DNA of 64,000 nucleotides from Dipylidium caninum. Taxonomy: Eukaryota > Platyhelminthes > Cestoda > Cyclophyllidea > Dipylidiidae. Location of the stretch: the NCBI GenBank assembly GCA_017562135.1, contig QEYB01000713.1, positions 186,001 through 250,000 of the forward strand, given 5' to 3'. How positions within the stretch are numbered: position 1 is the first letter of the stretch; each line of letters begins with the position of its first letter. Below, piece after piece: positions 59,751 through 64,000 of the stretch. A program made the position numbers and the translations under genes. A model generated the notes under the pieces. The model made no database searches and had not been told where the DNA came from. It saw only the letters and a list, made by a program, of their open reading frames with translations.

Positions 59751-62034
59751 TGGTCAGGCAAGCCGATGGCGATTTAACGGAGAAAGTGAATAAAACTGAA
59801 GCTGACAACAGCAGTGCGGATTTCATCGTTTCTGGGTCAAAGAGGACTGCTCTTTGTCAGACGCTTTGATGAATTTTAGTTCAAATCGAACATCGGTGAT
59901 TGAATGACTGGAAGTTGATGTCCGCCGATCTGGATGGCAAAACAGAGCTCTTCAAGGCGATAATAAATCACTTCCAGTGCTGATCAACTGCTGTCATGCA
60001 CTAAATCATGAATTTGTATCCGAATTCAAATGAATTATTGTCAAACACGTAGTTGCAAATAGGAAATCTATTCAGTATATTTCACTGAATGTAGTGCACG
60101 ATTGAGTCAGTGGTGGACACGAGGAGGATCCACACACTACTCCACCTTTTAACCTTTGGACTCAGCCCTCCGGTACCCTGTCCACCGCACGACTTAGTTT
60201 GCTCAAGGTACACGTCAAGTACCAAAACGCAATCTTATTTGAAGTGTTTACAATCCCTGACCAAATTTATCTACTTGCAACGCAGGTAGAGAACGTTTCT
60301 TTGCCTAAGTAGCACTGATAACCGTTGAATCTACTTCTCTCGCCAGATGCGGTGATGACATGCGAGAGTTGGGCATATTTCTCTCGAAATACACATGGTA
60401 GGCAAGCGGAGACAGCAGAAAGAAGGCCAGGGGAGGCAGGTGCTGCAGGCACGTGACCGACTTACACGCAAGAAGATGAACTTCACCTGACGTGCCAACA
60501 GAAAAAGGCCACGTTACAGGGCAGCGACCTTCAACACAGCACCAGAAACTCCTCTCAGACCACTTTTCTCCCCCCCGACGCCGTCGAGACCGGCTACGTG
60601 CCGATTGACACGCCACAGCCGCAAAAGAGGCTCTTAGTGTCACATCAGTCCACCGCTTAGGCTGCCGCCCTCAGACTCGACGACGACGGCGACGACAATG
60701 GGGCGAGAGGCTGCCAGTTGGCGGAATGTGATTCCGAGAGTGGTTGACTTGACCCCATGGCGGTGAGTCAGGCGAGTGTGCTCTGCCAGACCACGTATGA
60801 TTTGGATTTGTGGGGCTGCACACACGAACACACGGAGTGAGGCACGCCCGAGGTATGGGGTCGGTCACATGACACGTCAGGACTGGATTGACTGCAGCCT
60901 CCTCGGTAAATAGGCTAATTTCTCCCGCTCTACCACCCTCCTCCCCTCATTGGCTGCCGCAGCAGCCGTGCGTGTGCCTCCTCGCTGGGCAATTCTCGTC
61001 AGCAAAGAGGCAGCTTTCTGCCTTTCCCTCGTCAATTCGTTATGAGGAGGCGGCCAGAGAAGTGGTGTATTGCCCGGCTGTATACGCCTGTACTTGGCCA
61101 TCTTCACCTTTTGTTAGCGCTGCTATTGACGTCAAATGTGGCGATTGTTGCGTGTGACATGGAGGGATTTTGTGTTAGAGTAGTCGAAGTGCGAATAAAT
61201 TTGCCGGTGGCGGTGTCGTGAAAGGCTACACTGGGGGGAAGAGGCCTTCATCTCAAGCCATCCAGCAAACCCTGGAAACACCACTTATCTGTCTGCGAGG
61301 CACCCAACACTTTCACACGTCTTAAGCATTAAGCATGTGTGTATTCACACGAAAAGGACTTCTTCTAAGACCGAGACCGCCTGCTGAGGATGTGACGGTG
61401 TGAAGTAGTAGTTGGAGTGCTCGAGTAACACCACCTTTAAGACGTCAGTTTGGCAGGCGCTGTTCAAGCATGGCTGGTGGTCCTTGACATAGCATGGAGT
61501 TGGATGGATGACACTGGGAAGTGTTGCAGAGGCCCAGCTTTTAAACAAATTCTAATTTAACACTTCAACGAAGAAGAATTCTACAAGCTGATTGCATATC
61601 CTTACGGTTAGCGAGAGGATGTGTAGACTCTCCGGTTGAAGCACATAATCTCCTACACAAGTCAGTTCATGATGAGTGTCTCTTTTGGAGGATTGCGTGG
61701 CTGTCGGTTGAGAAACAAACCCCTTTCCGCTCTCCCCTTGCTACCTCCGCCTTTACCACCTCTGTTAAGAGCGCTCGCAGTGGCAGGAGGGCCTGACGAC
61801 ACGGTCAAAACATCGGAGGCTGCGTGGAGTGGCGGGCGAGGCGAGTCAGAACTCCATACTGCGGCCTCTTACGTGACCGGCGCGGACAGGTGGCGACCAG
61901 GGAAGACGATCATGGGAGAATTGTGGCCTGCTGGCCAAACTCACTCAACTAGGCCCTGTTACTAGCCGTTCTTAGCCCATTTGAACATAACCTAACCTAC
62001 ATTCAATCATCTGTTTTCAACCTTCCTATTTGGA

Positions 62035-62043
62035 GGGGGGGGG
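62035..62043. repeat. Poly-G run
   Basis: Nine consecutive Gs. Confidence 0.75.
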
Positions 62044-63035
62044 ACAATTCCGGCTTGTAGATGCACGCTGGGGAGGGGCAAAGATTTGTCACAACTCCTA
62101 CATTCATCGTCTATTCACAATCGTCCTCCCTGAGCTATGTCAACAGCTTCTCGGAGTAGGCGATATCGGCGCTGAGCATTCTGATTCTGAAACTGTCCAA
62201 CCAGGGTGGTTAGCCTTAAACATCTCAGACAACAAAAACACCGAAGATTGCTTCCAAAATTGCAAGAACTCCATACTATCACTGCAGCGCGGTCTACAAC
62301 ACCGCGCGAAGGGTCCAGGCAGAGGAAGAGGAGGAAGAATTAGGTAGAAGGAGGACGTGGGAGGGGGGAAAACTTGAGGAATCGGTAGGACTTCTTGTCG
62401 GGTCCAAGTGTCCGCAGTTCCACTCTCTTGCCTCCCATGACGGCAGTACCGATTTGCGGTAACTGGGAAGGTCTATGTCATCCCGATGGTTGGCAGAAAT
62501 CATCCTCGAGACCAGTGACAATGTTGACGTGCTGGGAGGCGACTCGAGCACTTTGAGAGCCCTCTTTTTGACCACCCAACGCAAGTAAGACGAAGTTGCC
62601 CCCGTCTGTTCATTTTGCCCCCCTATTCAACCAAGATTTCATTCCATCGAGGGGTGGAAGTTCTTCACTGTATCACCCGTCGGAGATTTCACTGCCCCCG
62701 GTTGGAATTCGCTGCCTGGTGTTTACATTCTCCGGTAGATTTGATCACAGAGCAGACCAAACTCCAACACCCTGCGCCGGTCGCTACACCCCATTGCATC
62801 AGGGGGCTTAACACTCTAGGGGAGTTACAACATTCGGCCTTAGCATGTCACTCAATCCTTTTCAGTGGAACGAAAAATCTTTGGGATGACAATTATTAGG
62901 AGGGGCTTTTGAACAACGAAGGAAAAGTCTTAGTTCATCATCATCACCATACTCTCGCCTGCAGTATTTCTACTATGTGGGTTTGCGTTCCTTCATGCGC
63001 ACATTTCCGCCTGTCTGCCACTCGTGTAAAAAGGG

Positions 63036-63310
63036 TGGGCGAGGGGGGGGGAGGGGTGCCGACTGGGGGACGAAGGTGGCGATCCGATGGTGGTTGCGGG
63101 CTCTGGGGGTTAGGCGGGTGTGGACGTGCGGATGTGGCCGTGTGGCAGGCACGGGAGGAGACAGGGTGCGGGGGGGGCCTGGCGGGCGGGGGGGGGGGGG
63201 GCAAAGGGCCGAGGGTGCGGGAGGGGAGGCGATGCGAGGCGAGGTAGGGGTGAGGCGACTGAGCCGAGGGAAAGGGAGGGGAGAGGAAGGCGAGAGCCGG
63301 GGTCCAAGTG
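63036..63310. repeat. G-rich region with a 14-base G run
   Basis: The plus strand is very G-rich, with runs near 63044-63055 and an uninterrupted run of 14 Gs at 63188-63201. It yields glycine/arginine-rich or proline-rich artefactual frames on both strands. It might be part of an unmethylated GC-rich promoter island, but no transcript evidence is visible. Confidence 0.75.
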
Positions 63311-64000
63311 AACGTCGCTGTCTCAAATTATTTATGCCAAACACACACACATACTGCGTTCACGCTCATTCGTCAGACGCGTTAGCCAGCGCACTTCTGT
63401 CCCATTTTATTTGCGTCCTCCCCCCTCAATAACACCATCATTATTTTCATTACGCGAATCGACTTTCTCCACAGGGCTTCCATACCTCGACTATTTCCCG
63501 CTCCTCATCTTGGCACCACCGCACCGCATGATGTTCTCTTGTAGATCTTAGGGAAATACTTTCATCTCCGCCGTCTCCATCACTCTCTCAAAGCTAAGAG
63601 TCAACTTGCGATTGCCTTCTCGTGTTGTCAAGACAGCGCACAAATTACCCTTGAAGTTGCAGTGTCCCATGCCGGGATGCTGTGTGAAGTAAACTTTCTT
63701 TGACCGAGTTGTTAGAACAGCCGCCTTATTGACCTGAGACGACACAAAGTAAACGGAGCATCTGAGTGTCGCGGCGGTGCCGGCATCGCTCGTCGGGGTC
63801 AGGGGTGCGCTTCAGCACCGCGGCCCTACGTCGTGGCGTTTACGCACCCCCGTAGCCAGCGCTGCGTGTGTGTCCCTTAGTTGCCACCCTCCCACTCCGA
63901 GTGGAGCCCATTCCTCGAGTGGTATGTGGAAGTTTTACACTTTTTTGCGATTTGCCAGGCCGAGGTGATCAAGAAGAAGCCGCTCTTTTGAGAATGTGCC

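Larger units (their letters stand above)
55200..64000. other. Gene-free by inspection; GC-rich with simple repeats
   Basis: Open frames reach at most 160 codons (59387-59869 plus), part of which is a GGAA repeat. No domain was recognised. GC content rises toward the right end, with long G runs at 63040-63060 and 63188-63201. Confidence 0.55.

Noticed and set aside
62909..63432. Several overlapping open frames up to 151 codons
   Set aside because: They come from G-rich low-complexity DNA that is open in all frames on both strands.

Overview
The window is nuclear genomic DNA from an animal. One gene can be recognised with confidence: a Polycomb/CBX-type chromodomain gene on the minus strand at about 37.4-40.5 kb. 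It has spliceosomal introns (GTGAGT donors, pyrimidine-rich acceptors), a Polycomb-style chromodomain spread over three exons, a C-terminal Polycomb box and a terminal PIDLS motif. CpG is not obviously depleted, there are many microsatellites, and no vertebrate-type interspersed repeats are visible. This fits an invertebrate. A flatworm or other lophotrochozoan is possible, but the sequence does not prove it.

Layout. Positions 1-252 and 8649-8900 form a near-perfect inverted repeat (251 of 252 bases) enclosing about 8.4 kb with no recognisable gene. Just outside the right arm, 8.95-9.8 kb is a composite of simple repeats ending in a 109-base pure purine tract. From 9.8 to 37.4 kb I find no supportable gene, only a 7-bp minisatellite, two related TCC arrays, CA/TG and GA tracts, an ACACG pentamer array and poly-C runs. 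The Polycomb gene occupies 37444-40539 (minus). Its second intron holds alternating purine-pyrimidine DNA with a perfect 13-bp hairpin. A dense CCAAT/ATTGG cluster with an E2F-type site and a TATA-like box lies 270-440 bp upstream of the start codon. From 41 to 64 kb there is again no recognisable gene. A stretch at 53.2-55.2 kb has several protein-like open frames on the minus strand, without a known domain. The last kilobase is GC-rich with long G runs.

Apart from the 1.6-kb last exon of the Polycomb gene and its antisense shadow, open frames reach only about 180 codons. That is roughly what chance gives in 64 kb of this composition, so they are not annotated as genes. Multi-exon genes with short exons could still be hidden. 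The Polycomb protein would bind methylated histone H3K27 through its chromodomain, join PRC1 through its Pc box, and may recruit the CtBP corepressor through its last residues. The CCAAT cluster is the likely promoter.
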